The notes below the pieces were generated by a model. The model saw nothing but the letters and a program-made list of their open reading frames with translations. It did no database searches and was not told the DNA's origin. The position numbers and the translations under genes were made by a program. Positions 32,264 through 43,249 of a stretch of DNA of 64,000 bases are shown here, piece after piece. Numbering within the stretch: the first letter of the stretch is position 1; each line of letters opens with the position of its first letter. The stretch spans positions 3,658,001 through 3,722,000 of the forward strand of contig NC_048546.1 of the NCBI RefSeq assembly GCF_902806685.2. Direction: 5' to 3'. Source of the DNA: Maniola hyperantus. Lineage: Eukaryota > Arthropoda > Insecta > Lepidoptera > Nymphalidae.

Positions 32264-33072
32264 CTAAGGTCGGTTTCAGACTAGCGTATTTTTTTGCGCG
32301 TATACGGTCGTTTCAGCATACGCGCTTACACGCGCGTTACATTACGCGCTTCAAAAAACCGGACTCGCGTATACGGGCATATTTCGGCGTGTTCGCTCGA
32401 ACCGCTGGTGTAGCGGGGAGGTGTCTCTCGCGCATAGAGCAGAAACAAAGAGGAGTTGGCCTAAGCAACTGTGCACTGTGATTTTCAACTAGGTCCTGAC
32501 GTCATCACTGTGGGCGGGGCCTTAGTTAGTATGCTGTCTGCGTTCGTCAGGTTCACATATATTGAGACTCGTATTATCGGTGTGTTTTCGCGTTTTTAAG
32601 AACAAAAGGATGAAGTGTTGTGTTTTATCGTGTCAAAGTTATTCAGACAGACGTTCTGATGCTACGAATGGTATCACATTTCATTTGTAAGTAATTTTAT
32701 ACGTAATTTCTACACTTATTGACATCTAGTGTGAGATAGCTGAACTATGTAGTGACATCAATATATCGATGTTAGGTCGCTAAGCGAGTAGTTTTGCTAC
32801 TAACCCGCAGATGGAAAATTGAGAAGTGGGCGGCGTTCCACAACCCCTCACCCCGCAAAATGTCACTCGATATTTCATAGGGAAATCTTAATACAACATC
32901 TCCTCTTTGATTCTGCTCTATGCTCTCGCGGCTCGCGCTTATACGAGCTTAGAAGCACGTCAACGCTCGTACGAGTTGAGCGTGTGCCAAAAGGCGCGCC
33001 TATACGCGCCTACATGCGCTTCCAAAAACGAGCTCATACGCGGATAAAACGCTAGTCTGAAACCGCCCTTAG
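32264..33072 (+). mobile_element. 809-bp inverted-repeat element carrying a THAP-type exon
   Basis: Ends are CTAAGGTCGGTTTCAGACTAGCGT and ACGCTAGTCTGAAACCGCCCTTAG, an almost perfect inverted repeat. Both subterminal regions are rich in CGCGTATACG-like motifs. The interior holds an ATG-started exon (32610-32686) with a THAP-like N-terminus and a GTAAGT donor. No later exons are present, so it looks like an internally deleted derivative of a THAP-transposase (P-element-like) transposon. I could not find a clear target-site duplication. Confidence 0.7.
32610..32686 (+). pseudogene. First exon of a THAP-domain protein (P-element-like transposase)
   Basis: MKCCVLSCQSYSD and GITFH are read before a phase-2 GTAAGT donor at 32687. 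Met-x-CC-x3-C near the N-terminus and a TFH block about 20 residues on are the signature start of THAP zinc fingers, where FP usually follows FHx. The second half of the zinc finger is missing from the element, so this copy cannot encode a transposase. Confidence 0.6.
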
Positions 33073-33429
33073 ACATACTTCTTGCCAATGTGTATTGGAT
33101 AAAAAAAACACAGGCACGTTTCGGTATTTCGGGCCCCCTATCAGGCCAGGGGCTATGGGCTCGAGCTCGTACCCCACTGCAATTTATAGTGAACACAGAA
33201 CTGCTTGGAGCTAAATTGAAATCCTTTTGACGTCAACTACTGTTGACATCAAAAGGAGGCAGGCATTCTAAATGTGATATGAGGTCAGAGAGTTGTCATA
33301 CTCGGAGGAACAAATCATAGTCCGAGTAGCGGGCAAAAAAAGGCCCAAACAAAAAATTAATTATAATTTGCATATTTGCGTTGTTTAATATCTTATAATT
33401 TTGCGTATTTTAATACACAAAATTTTGCA

Positions 33430-33528
33430 CACCCGTACAACCCGGTGCGGGATAGCGTGGGTGATGTGCGAGTATGCGGGGCGTCACCCCGCCTCATATC
33501 CCGATTGCCATCTCGACCTGTCGCGTAC
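33430..33528. mobile_element. GC-rich palindromic element, right half
   Basis: GTATGCGGGGCGTCACCCCGCCTCATATCCCGATTGCCATCTCGACCTGTCGCGTAC is the right arm of the family. The left arm is missing, and the sequence starts abruptly at CACCCGTACAACCCGG. Confidence 0.75.
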
Positions 33529-33599
33529 TTTCGCTGCTGTTTCGCAATTCACACATCACTCACAATTTATTGGGTATTTGACTATATCAAAAGTAAATT

Positions 33600-33830
33600 A
33601 TTTCTCAGTAATTATTAAATAGAGGATCTTCCAAAATAAGTAAAATCCACGTCCTTTGTTAGTTTTAAGTGTAATAACCATTTTAAATTATCGATTAAAC
33701 TAAAAAAGTACGTCATTAGGATGTGACGTCACATTCCAGTACCTATTTCATAGAATCTCGCATACTAAGCGCGCGTTTTGACGTTTGATAAAAAGTTACT
33801 GATTTGACTAGTTGTCAAATACCGGATTCA
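33600..33830. repeat. Unnamed repeat with a TGACGTCA core, copy 1
   Basis: AAATAGAGGATCTTCCAAAATAAGTAAAATCCACGTCC, TTTTAAGTGTAATAACCATTTTAAATTATCGA, GTGACGTCA, TTTCATAGAATCTCGCATACTAAGC and GATTTGACTAGTTG recur at 34985-35240 and 49500-49745. Confidence 0.7.
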
Positions 33831-33900
33831 CGTCGAAACCTCGCGGGATTTCGCTGTGGAAGTGTGCCAAAGGCGCCAATCTCAGTCATACCGCGATACA

Positions 33901-34338
33901 AAAACCGGCCAAGTGCGAGTTAGGCTCGCGCTAAGAGGGTTCCGTACTACAGTCGTATTTTTTCGACATTTTGCACGATAATTCAAAAACTATGATGCAT
34001 AAAAATAAATAAAAATCTGTTTTAGAATGCACAGATGAAGCCCTTTCATATGATACCCCACTTGATATAGTTATCTTACTTCCAAAGTTCAAAACACTAA
34101 TTATTAGTTCATAACCACAATTTAATTTTTTTGTGTGATCCAACCACAAATTCACGGTTTTCAGATTTTTCCCCTAATGTCTGCTATAGGTCCTACCTAC
34201 CTGCCAAATTTCATGATTCTAGGTCAACGGGAAGTACCTACCCTGTAGGTTTCTTGACAGACCGACAGACATACAGACAGACAACAAAGTGATCCTATAA
34301 GGGTTCCGTTTTTCCTTTTGAGCTACGGATCCCTAAAA
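33901..34338 (-). repeat. GGTTCCGTACCTC repeat, minus copy
   Basis: Full-length minus copy, AACCGGCCAAGTGCGAGTTAGGCTCGC to CCTTTTGAGCTACGGATCCC, with a short interrupted TGTC array. Confidence 0.85.
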
Positions 34339-34529
34339 ATTGATGCTTTTCCGCAAACAATACCTACCGAGTTCGTCGAACTTTGTTGTCACGAAGGCCC
34401 ATACCGTTAACTCAGCGTTTACTTTCTGCGAGACTAGTCGTCGGACAACGGAATTTTGGTGTTTTCTTGTCTCTTGACTCCGTAATGGGGATGATGCTTA
34501 GGTCAAAAATAAATTGTTTCTTTGTAATC

Positions 34530-34985
34530 TAAATATATAAAAGGAAAAGGTGACTGACTGACTGACTGACTGATCTATCAACGCACAGGTCAAACAACTG
34601 GACGGATCCGGCTGAAATTTGGCATGCAGAATGCAGATACCTACCTATTATGACGTAGGCATCCGCTAAGAAAGGATTTTTGAAAATTCAACCCCTAAGG
34701 GGGTGAAATAGGGGTTTGAAATTTGTGTAGTCCACGCGGACGAAATCGCGAGCATAAGCTAGTGTAAATATATAAAAGGAAAAGGTGACTGACTGGCTGA
34801 ATGATCTATCAACGCACAGCTCAAACTACTGGACATTTTGGGCTAAAATTTGGCATGCAGGTAGCTATTATGACGTAGGCATTTGCTAAGAAAGGATTTT
34901 TGAAAATTCAACCCCTAAGGGGGTTAAATAGGGGTCTGAAATTTGTGTAGTCCACGCGGACGATGTCGCAAGCATAAGCTAGTTA
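34530..34985 (-). repeat. Two tandem GTCA-tailed repeats, minus
   Basis: Head-to-tail copies at 34530-34760 and 34765-34985, each from AATATATAAAAGGAAAAGGTGACTGAC to GACGAAATCGCGAGCATAAGCTAG. Confidence 0.85.
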
Positions 34986-35245
34986 TTAAGTAGAGGTCTT
35001 CCAAAATTCGAAAAATCCACATTCACTGCTAGTTTTAAGTTAGCCAACCATTTAAAATTGTCGATTTAATTAAAAAAGTATGTCAAATTACGTCAAACGT
35101 TTACCTATGACGTCTCATCTATGTATTTCATACAAGCTCCCTAACCGTGCGAGCGTTCTGATCTGACATTTGATAAAAACTCGCTGATTTGACTAGTAGT
35201 CGTTATCCCTATTTCGATGTTTTCTTGTCTCTTGACTCCGTAATC
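34985..35245. repeat. Unnamed repeat with a TGACGTC-like core, copy 2
   Basis: Matches 33600-33830. Both copies are followed or preceded by GTTTTCTTGTCTCTTGACTCCGTAAT. Confidence 0.65.
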
Positions 35246-35579
35246 GTGGAATTGCAATTTGAGACTAACGAAATTATAACTGAGTCCGCTCTCAGAAAAC
35301 ACAAGTAGAACCTTTTGTAAATTGGATTTAAGGGCCGAACAAAATGTTTCAGAAAACTCAGTTATAGCGAAATATGTACGTAAACGTAATAATAATATTT
35401 TATAAGTAGTACCGTAAGTACTATAATGTACTTAGTATGAATTTATGTTTTTGAAATAATTTTTCGAGATAAGAGCAGATACCTAAGCCATGAAAAGCTA
35501 ACATACAGACATAAAGACACACTATCGCATTTATAATACCTATTATGTGAGTTTTCTGAATACAAGCTACATCTCTGTA

Positions 35580-35757
35580 CAGTACGCGGCCGCAAGTGAT
35601 GAACATCGGCCTTTAGAATGACATTTCATCTTTGTAGAGCTTTGTCTCTGTCGCTCATACCCATATGACGCTTTGTCGGTGTCAACGACCGAGTCAGTGC
35701 TCTACAAATCTGCTGTCACCTTCTAAAGATCGATGTTCATCACTTTTGGCCGCGTAC
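35580..35757. mobile_element. MITE family B, copy 3
   Basis: GTACGCGGCCGCAAGTGATGAACATCGGCC at the left is mirrored by CGATGTTCATCACTTTTGGCCGCGTAC at the right. This is the best-preserved copy. Confidence 0.85.
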
Positions 35758-36764
35758 TCAGTGGCGTGCAGGTCATAGAGGTATAAATGCACGGCTTACC
35801 CCAGTTGTAATAGCTCAATGCATATTTTTCATTATGACCTGCCAGTAAATAGGTTCCTAGCTAACTAATGCTTACCCTGGCTTCAAACACTGTGCACGCC
35901 ACTGCGTACTGTACTAAATATTTTCAAAATGTGAAAAGTAACAAACAGAAAGACAAACAGACAGCCACACTTTTGGCTTTATAATATAAATATGGATATG
36001 GAAATATGGGTTAGCGTTTTCCCGCGACTTCAATAATAATAATTGATTCCACGCGCATTTCAATTTTTTTACTATGTCCGTCTTCAGGATTACAGGCCAC
36101 GAGTATCTCACACCTTCGATACCTACAACCGGCCGGAAATATCTGAGAACCTGGCTTAATGATGTCATGCAACGTGCTTGCGATGGCAGCGGTACTGGCA
36201 CTGGTACTGGCAACGGTACTGGTAGAACGTAGTGTTTATATACTCTTTGGATACTATAGGCGAAAATTGGCGAGCTGCGAGGAAGCGCATTCTAGCGAGG
36301 TGCTCAGATACTTCCGACGGGTTGTACTTAGTTCCTTGTATAATTAGCAGTTGTGTGTATGTAGTAGTCACTGCAGACATGTGCTGTATCTTTGCAAGCC
36401 TTAATTAAGCTTTACAGAACGCAAAGTTTTGCTACTTTTCGTACGTTCAGTGTTTCTCTTTGCTACATTTTAAGTTCCTCCAAAATAGCACCACTTGACA
36501 CATTCAGCACTCCCAATATTTGCTAAGTCATCTCAGCTGAATGCTGATATGAATGGGCACTACGGATAGCTTTCTAACCTCAATAGAGATAAATAAGTAC
36601 CTATATCAGAATTATCATAATACAGAAAACTATAAACGACGGAAATCAAATCTTTGGTTATAAAAATTTAAGTGTCTGTCTGTAATATTGAAATAACTAC
36701 CTCTTATCAAGCTTATATGGTTATTTTAACTGTACCATAACCGTAATATATTTAAAATTGTTAT

Positions 36765-37320
36765 CCGTCTGTCTGTCTGTTTGTTTGAACGGGATAATCT
36801 TCGGAACGGCTGAACCTATTTTGACAGGATTTTCACAGACAAGTAGAGGATTAACTAGGGAGTAACATAGGCTACTTTAAAACCGACTTTCAAAAAAGGA
36901 GTTGTTTTTCTACCTATACACCAAAATCTCCGATATTACAGAACCCATTTGCGTAGTTTATTTTCAATCGATAGAGAATAACTTTGCAACATTGTTTCTT
37001 AAAAAAAACTGGATTCCTACTCACCTAAACTGATGGAATTTAGAAACCTTCGGTCATAAATTGATATTGGAGGTACCTACCAAGGTGAAGACTATATATA
37101 TGAACTCGAGGACATCTCTGATGCTGTAAGGAATCGCATTCTTAAATCGTGGTGATGCCACCGGATTTTTAAAGAATCATGCGTTTAATGTTTTTACGAA
37201 ATTTGGGACTGAGATATCTCGCATCTCGGGGACTAGGCTGCTTTTTGTCCTGGTAATATCCCACGAGATTTTTAAAAACCTAAATCCACGCGGGCGAAGC
37301 CGCAGGCATCAGCTAGTTTA
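36765..37320 (-). repeat. GGGATAAAAAGTAGCC-type repeat, broken minus copies
   Basis: CCGTCTGTCTGTCTGT...CGGCTGAACCTATTTTGACAGG at the left and CCCACGAGATTTTTAAAAACCTAAATCCACGCGGGCGAAGCCGCAGGCATCAGCTAG at the right, with unrelated DNA between them. Confidence 0.65.
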
Positions 37321-37612
37321 TAATATTACTATGGATTTTCCAATGTGAAGAAAGTAGATTATCTGACAGTTTCGTCTATCTCTACAACAATGGGCCGAGA
37401 TGACCGGGATTCTTGGGAAACTGTGACAGTACTAATTGAATTCATTACGACTGGCTGTATTGTTGTCCGGACTCTCGAATGTTGTTTGTTTTGGAAAATA
37501 TTAACGGATAGTCGGTCTTTTGCGTTACTGTTATAATGCATTCAAATTCCATGGGAATATATTAAAAAGGTCAAGTTTTTTTTAATTAGTTTTTATTACA
37601 AAGTTTCGTAAG

Positions 37613-37777
37613 TAAAGTCCCGCAAATTGCGATTGCGCTGGAATCATGTCTCATTAACATCGAAATGACGTTATTTTGACGTCAGCCAAAATAAAATATA
37701 GCATCAGCTCGAAACTTCAGTCTAGTGCTGACGTCACTAAAATGGCGGCCCCGCGCATTAGCAATTTGCTGGACTTA
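37613..37777. mobile_element. MITE with TAAAGTCCCGCAAATTGC termini
   Basis: About 165 bp. The right end GCAATTTGCTGGACTTA is the inverted copy of the left. The interior has two TGACGTC motifs and an ATGGCGGCC. Confidence 0.7.
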
Positions 37778-37799
37778 TGGGGTACTATATATTTTACCC

Positions 37800-39470
37800 G
37801 CGACTTCATCCGTGTGATATAATTTAAATAGCCTATAGCACTCGAGGATAATGTGTCCATTTATCAATGCATAAATTTTCAGACTGGGATCATTAGATCC
37901 GGAGATAACCGCCTACATATCCAAATTAACTTTTTACTTTTGATAATATTACCTATAGAAGTGTAAATGTTGGAAAAAAGGTTTTTCTTATCTTGGCAGA
38001 GAATTGCGTTTTAGTTTAAAGTTTAGTTTTTTTTTTCAAAAGCTTCTTAGAGATAATGTTGACCACATTACCACTTCATTAGATTACTTTATGGGTCTAC
38101 AGATGGTATGAGAAAATGTGAGAGCAAATTTCAGTTTTGTAGCAAGCTTGCATTCCAAATCTATTTAATCGAAGGTTGCCTGGTGGAAATTGCTCTGAGC
38201 AATAAGGCCGCCTTTGCATACAATAATTGTTTTTAGTTTCTTTGTTTTGTATTGGTTATTTCATTTTTTGTGTGCAATAAAAAATTTCTATCTATATATT
38301 TATCTATTTACTGAGAATCTAAATACTCTCTCTTTCCTACTTTAAATACTTAAATACTTGTCTCTTTAGCCTTATCCGTGTTTACTTTGTAGCCATAGCA
38401 AATAATCTGGAAAATAAATCAAGTGAATAGATAAATGATGATAAAATTCAACCCTTCGAGACTTGTGTTCGAGAAAGTGCTTCTGGGACTTGCGTTTCAA
38501 CTTGAGTATTAAATGGAACGATACGGAGAAAAGTAGAACGAATGGATGCTGATAACTTAGCTATCGTCCTAATAAATATTTGATGATAAGACGCCTCGTG
38601 TTCAAGGCAAAACTTTGAAAATAATTTTAAAAGAATACACCGATATTAATATTTTGAATGCGTGTCAGTTTATTTGTATATTTAGGGTTCCGTACACGAA
38701 GGGTGCCCAGTATATGCTCCTACTAGGTCCATCTGTCTGTCAGCGGTCTGTATCTCGTGAACCGTAATAGGTAGAGAGCTGAAATTTTTACAGAATAATA
38801 TGTATTTCTATTGTCCCTATAACATTGATTATTATCTCGATATATCTACTCTCACGCTCAATGATTATTATTATTATTATAACAACAAATAAAAAAATTC
38901 AAAATGGCTGCCATAAAAATTAAAAAAATGACTATTGAACTTGAGATTGCTACCTACGCTACGTCCTTGGGCAATTTGTTCTGAACGTGCGCAACTCTAT
39001 TATCTTGGTATCGTAATAGGTATCCTGTAAAATTAAAGAGTTCCATGGGGATTAAAAAAAACTAAACCCGCATGGATCAGCTCAATGTAGATTGTAGATC
39101 CATATTACTTATGTAACCTGTTTTATAGCCTCAGCAAAAATACACCAGTAAACTTTACGCGTTCACACCAGCTTTATACTTACGGATTCTCCCATAAATC
39201 CGACAAACAGGTATTTTGTATGGGAACGATTGAACACATAAAGAAAATACGGGGAAAGCGGCGCCTGTATTTTGATGATTTAACGCCAGTATGGGGCGGA
39301 AAAATATTTCACAATAGTTTCGAATTATGGTTCTATGTACATCCATACGAATTTTATAAATGCGAAAGCGTGTCTGTCAGACTGTCTATCTGAATATTTG
39401 TTGGTCCGTCTGTCCATCTATCCGTCTGTTTGTCTGTCTGTCTTTCTCATACTCTATACAACTCTATACA
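37800..39470. other. Gene-poor stretch with repeat scraps
   Basis: A degenerate CCCGCGACTTCATCCGTG scrap lies at 37795, the start of a GGTTCCGTAC repeat at about 38684, and another repeat scrap at 39010-39100. No gene is supported. Confidence 0.5.
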
Positions 39471-39474
39471 AATA

Positions 39475-39600
39475 CGGACGACATCAGACGAGTCGCAGGG
39501 AGCCGCTGAATTCAGGCAGCGCAAGGCCGTGGCGTGTGGAAGTCTCTACAAGAGACCTATGTCCAGCAGTCTACGTCTATCGGTTGATGATGATGATACA
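39475..39600 (+). pseudogene. LINE 3' end scrap
   Basis: ACGACATCAGACGAGTCGCAGGGAGCCGCTG...CAAGAGACCTATGTCCAGCAG then CGGTTGATGATGATG is the last 120 bp of the RTE-like LINE family. Confidence 0.7.
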
Positions 39601-40195
39601 AATACTTACGACTATTTTATAAAAACGCGTACTGATTCACAGACGATAAGATCTTTAGCTTTTGATATATTTATCCGTAATTCTGTGAAGCAAACTAAAT
39701 GAAAGCGTGCAAACGTGATATTATTGCTATGAACAGTAAATTCTCTGCCAAGTCACCTATGGCGAAAGGATTTCTATAAGATTTCTATAAGCAGAGAGCT
39801 ATCTAGCATAATAGCCATTTCAAAATAATAAGCTTAAATTATTATCATCATCCAATTAGCAGTTCGCAAATTCATCGATTCATCGGCCTAATAGACAAAG
39901 AGCAGATAACAAAAGCCATTTTGTAATCGCAATTAAACCGACAGATAACCAATCAAAATCTGTCAGGCTATTCATTTGTACCTTTCTATTTATTTATCGA
40001 CTCGTCTAGTGAACAATAATCACTATAATTGTATAAATAGTACACAATAGTAGACGATAATTAGTCACTATAATCACAATACAATAGCTGATAAACGATA
40101 ATAATCTTTGCGGCAAAGACGCGCTAAAGCGCTTATGTTATGGTTGTATGAACTATTTCTACTCGGTGTATGTCTATGTATGTTTTCTTTTTATA

Positions 40196-40323
40196 GTAAG
40201 CGACAGGTCGAGATAGCAAGCAGGGTGGGGACGTCCCGCACACCCATTCAGCCGGGTGACATGCGGGTTTGCGGAGCGTGTCCCCGCCTCATACCCCGAT
40301 TGTCATCTCGACCTGTCGCGTAC
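40196..40323. mobile_element. GC-rich palindromic element, compact copy
   Basis: GTAAGCGACAGGTCGAGATAGCAA at the left and TTGTCATCTCGACCTGTCGCGTAC at the right, with a GC-rich centre. 128 bp. Confidence 0.85.
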
Positions 40324-40443
40324 TAGATATGAGTCCTATTGAGTAGACTGTGACCATAAAGCTATAATACTCACTGTGAGAAGTATGGAGAACCATGGAC
40401 CAAGAATGGATTTTCGAAAAAGATTAAGAATCAATTTTTTTGG

Positions 40444-40478
40444 AAAGTTTTATAATGGAACTACCATTATAAAACTTT
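40444..40478. repeat. Perfect 15-bp hairpin
   Basis: AAAGTTTTATAATGG, a 5-nt loop and its exact complement. No function is assigned. Confidence 0.7.
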
Positions 40479-40991
40479 TTTAATGTGCATTAGGATTCAT
40501 AAATAATTATTATCGAATAAAACCTGTCAAGTGCGAGTTGGACTAGCACACAGCAGCTCGCCGACAGACAGACAAACGGACAGCGGAGGCTTAGTAATAA
40601 AGTCCCGTTGGGGCACTTCGAGTACGGAACCCTAATAAACGCTTTGAAAGAAAAGAGGCGGTTCCTATTTAAAAGCGTATTTTTGGCGTTATTTACTTTA
40701 TGAATCTACTTAAATAATTCGTTTCGTAAAATATTGTAAGTCATCTCTCAGCGCTGAAGCAACTTTAATCCTTACTTACCTCTGAAGATAAAATAAGCTG
40801 AGAATTTCTTAATTGAGAAAGTTTGATTCGTATTATACAAGACAATCAAAGCGGCCCAAAAAAATATATAAGCTATTATAAAGGGGCTTATCTTTAATTA
40901 AATCGTATTTTATAGTAATTTTGCTCTGGAGAATTTAACATTTTCCCATTATTTTCCCGATTACAATAATATACAATACCTACTAAGAAAT

Positions 40992-41230
40992 TTGTTTGAT
41001 CTCCAGAACAAACTTCGCACTTCTGAACACTTCGTAAATACGAAGCGAATGGCTTCCTCGTTTCCAATACGCTCTGCTAGAATATGGAATGCCATACCAG
41101 CTTCTGTTTTCCCCATTATTGGGACCTTCAAAAGAAGAGTGAATAGGCACCTTCTAGGCAAGCGCGCTCTAGGCTGCATTATCACCTACTTTGGTGTGAT
41201 AGCAGTCAAGCGCATGCCTATTCAAAAATG
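40992..41230 (+). pseudogene. Jockey-like LINE reverse-transcriptase C-terminus
   Basis: The plus frame has FPIRSARIWNAIPASVFP, then a basic FKRRVNRHLLGKRAL tail. The RxWNxIPxSVFP...FKxxVxxHLL motif is the normal C-terminus of a lepidopteran non-LTR RT of Jockey type. The catalytic core is absent. Confidence 0.7.
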
Positions 41231-41534
41231 TTCAGAACATACTTATAAATCATACGTTTATTTAAGTGTAAAAACGTTATAGAACAGCAATCTTCTGTAA
41301 TAACTGATTTGTGCTTGTGCACTCTTGTTCTTATTTACTTTTTAGTTAACCGAGGGAGAGGGCTGGCTATCCTTAACACAGATCTAAAAATCTAGCTAGG
41401 ATAGCCAGTTCTTGATCTTGTACCATTTTTAATATTGTATATGCTTATGTCAACAAGAACGCAAATTTGTTCAAGATCAAATCCATGTATGTGTGTAACT
41501 AGATGATCGAAAAATAAACGTTTTTTTTATACTT

Positions 41535-41745
41535 ATCAAAGACGGAATAGACGGCCGATGGGGCAGACGTGTTCTGGAGTAAGACGACGTACTGGTTAGC
41601 ATAGTACAGGATAATCTCGACATTAAGAAAGTGGCGAGAAGCAAGTGGATGAGGATGGCGGAGGACCGTGTTTGATTGACCGTGTTCGCGCTCTCAAAAA
41701 GGCCTATGTTTAGCACTGTACGCATGCAGACTGGTACAGGTAGGT
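41535..41745 (+). pseudogene. LINE reverse-transcriptase C-terminal scrap
   Basis: AGACGGCCGATGGGGCAGACGTGTTCTGGAG, then GAAGCAAGTGGATGAGGATGGCGGAGGACCGTG and GGCCTATGTTTAGCACTG, is a degraded tail of the same LINE group, frameshifted. Confidence 0.55.
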
Positions 41746-41754
41746 ACTATTTTT

Positions 41755-41890
41755 TTTAAAGAATATTAGCCATGTTAATTGACTAATATTCCCCTTTCCC
41801 CACCAACTAAGCGAAAAGCTTGTGCTAGGATGGGTACGACAATAGTGCAACGGGTGGGGTTTGAACCAGCGACCTTTTGGAATTCAATTT
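41755..41890 (-). repeat. tRNA-derived SINE, minus copy
   Basis: GAATATTAGCCATGTTAATTGACTAATATTCCCCTTTCCCC...GTACGACAATAGTGCAACGGGTGGGGTTTGAACCAGCGACC. The same family is at 48412-48570 and, as a plus-strand head, at 51530-51605. Confidence 0.8.
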
Positions 41891-42239
41891 ATATATATGT
41901 ATATATAACCTTATTAGTAGAAGGTACCTATAAAACAACGTGGCAATCTGCTTTTGTCTGACTATTTTCTTATAACATCTTTTATAGTTTTAAAGTTTAG
42001 GCTTTATCACTATTGTGATATTTAAACTTTTATTGGAGTGCTTTTTCTGTTGGTAGAAGCAAAACCTGTTTTAATTATACAGTTTTACGACCCTCCTGAC
42101 AGCCAAAAACAACAAACTTTTCGTCTGGCTCGTGTAACGATATGACAAGCTCAAACTTTTCGTCTTGCTCGTGTTAGGATGCGATGTTATAACTTTAAAA
42201 TCCTGCCACTGGTAAAAGGGTAAAACCTACAAATTAAAA

Positions 42240-42790
42240 TAAAAAGGTTGGAACAGGTTGAAATCATAATGGGGTACCAGACAGATAACCTCCCCGTGTG
42301 CCTGAATGTTGCAGGTCCCTTCGTCCGGGAAGGGCAGCGCTTGGGCCGGTGTACCCTGGTGACATAGTTAACAATTTCTCTTCATGGGATATTGTTGGGC
42401 ATGGCTAATTCACCTGGCAGGGAGGGGGTGTTGTCCGCGCGTCCCTCTAAGAGTAACTAGCAGCGAGCGCAGTAGACGCACCCGCGGGGCATAGCCCCAG
42501 AAGCGGAGGGTGTGGCTGTGTCGAGTGGTTGGTGATGAGTGTTTCATCACCCGTTCAAGTTCAATCACTGCCTGCCCCACCGCGCGGTTTCTCGTCTGTC
42601 CAGGTTGGTGACGGGCGAGTAAAATGTTGAGGATGGGGAACGTGGAGAGGGAATTGCCTTCCCCGCGAGCCCTGAGCCCTCGGGAGGACCTGTTGATGAT
42701 GGACACGGAGAGGGGCGGAGTAACGAAGCGTTGTTGGTCCCTTGTGCTCCGTCGTAAGCGATGGGGTGGAAACGAAACTCACGAGAAAAA
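42240..42790. other. GC-rich block, possible transposon 5' region
   Basis: A sharp rise in GC content against the AT-rich surroundings, with GTCCCTTCGTCCGGGAAGGGCAGCGC, CCGCGGGGCATAGCCCC and open frames on both strands of similar length. It resembles the 5' leader of a non-LTR retrotransposon, but I find no diagnostic domain. Confidence 0.35.
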
Positions 42791-42904
42791 ATGGAACCTT
42801 AATAATATTATACGTGTGGTACATAGAAGTTTGAATGCTGAGGCACTATCCAGTGTACCTTATCAAGTTACTCAGTGGTCATCAAGATGGTGTAGTTTAT
42901 TGTT

Positions 42905-43245
42905 ATATAGGGTGTAACCAGAACGCTAGCAAAAACTTAGCGTTAATGGGGCCGATTCTCTAGTACACAATCTCTAAACTAAATTAACAGGTCTAAATCT
43001 AGTGCTTTCCTTTTCCGCAAGCAACATTATGAAAGGGATAGCAATAGATTTAGACGTGATATTTTAGTTTAGTTTAGAAATTGTGTACAAAGGAATTAGC
43101 CACATTGTTATACTTCCTAACCACAATTCAATTCCAATAACCATTTGCCTCATTTTGAAGTTTTAGTGATTATATAGTATTTTTCAAACTCGCAATATAT
43201 AGCGTGCAAAACTTGGGTCTAGTACTAGTAGTAAGTACTATTATA
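42905..43245 (+). repeat. GGGTGTAACCAGAACGC repeat split by a MITE
   Basis: Plus-strand copy of the repeat at 6415. Its two halves (42905-42945 and 43108-43245) are continuous in the uninterrupted copy. Confidence 0.8.
42946..43107. mobile_element. 162-bp MITE nested in another repeat, TTA duplication
   Basis: Inverted ends GGGGCCGATTCTCTAGTACACAATCTCTAAACTAAA and TTTAGTTTAGAAATTGTGTACAAAGGAATTAGCC. TTA lies on both sides (42943-42945, 43108-43110), and the unfilled sequence is seen at about 6530. Confidence 0.82.
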
Positions 43246-43249
43246 TACA

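Noticed and set aside
34530..34985. Tandem copies that might suggest a CRISPR-like or satellite array
   Set aside because: Only two head-to-tail copies of a common dispersed repeat, with no spacer pattern, and the genome is eukaryotic.
42410..42917. Three overlapping 87-98-codon frames on both strands
   Set aside because: Low-complexity, mutually antisense frames in a GC-rich block with no domain; no splice or start support.
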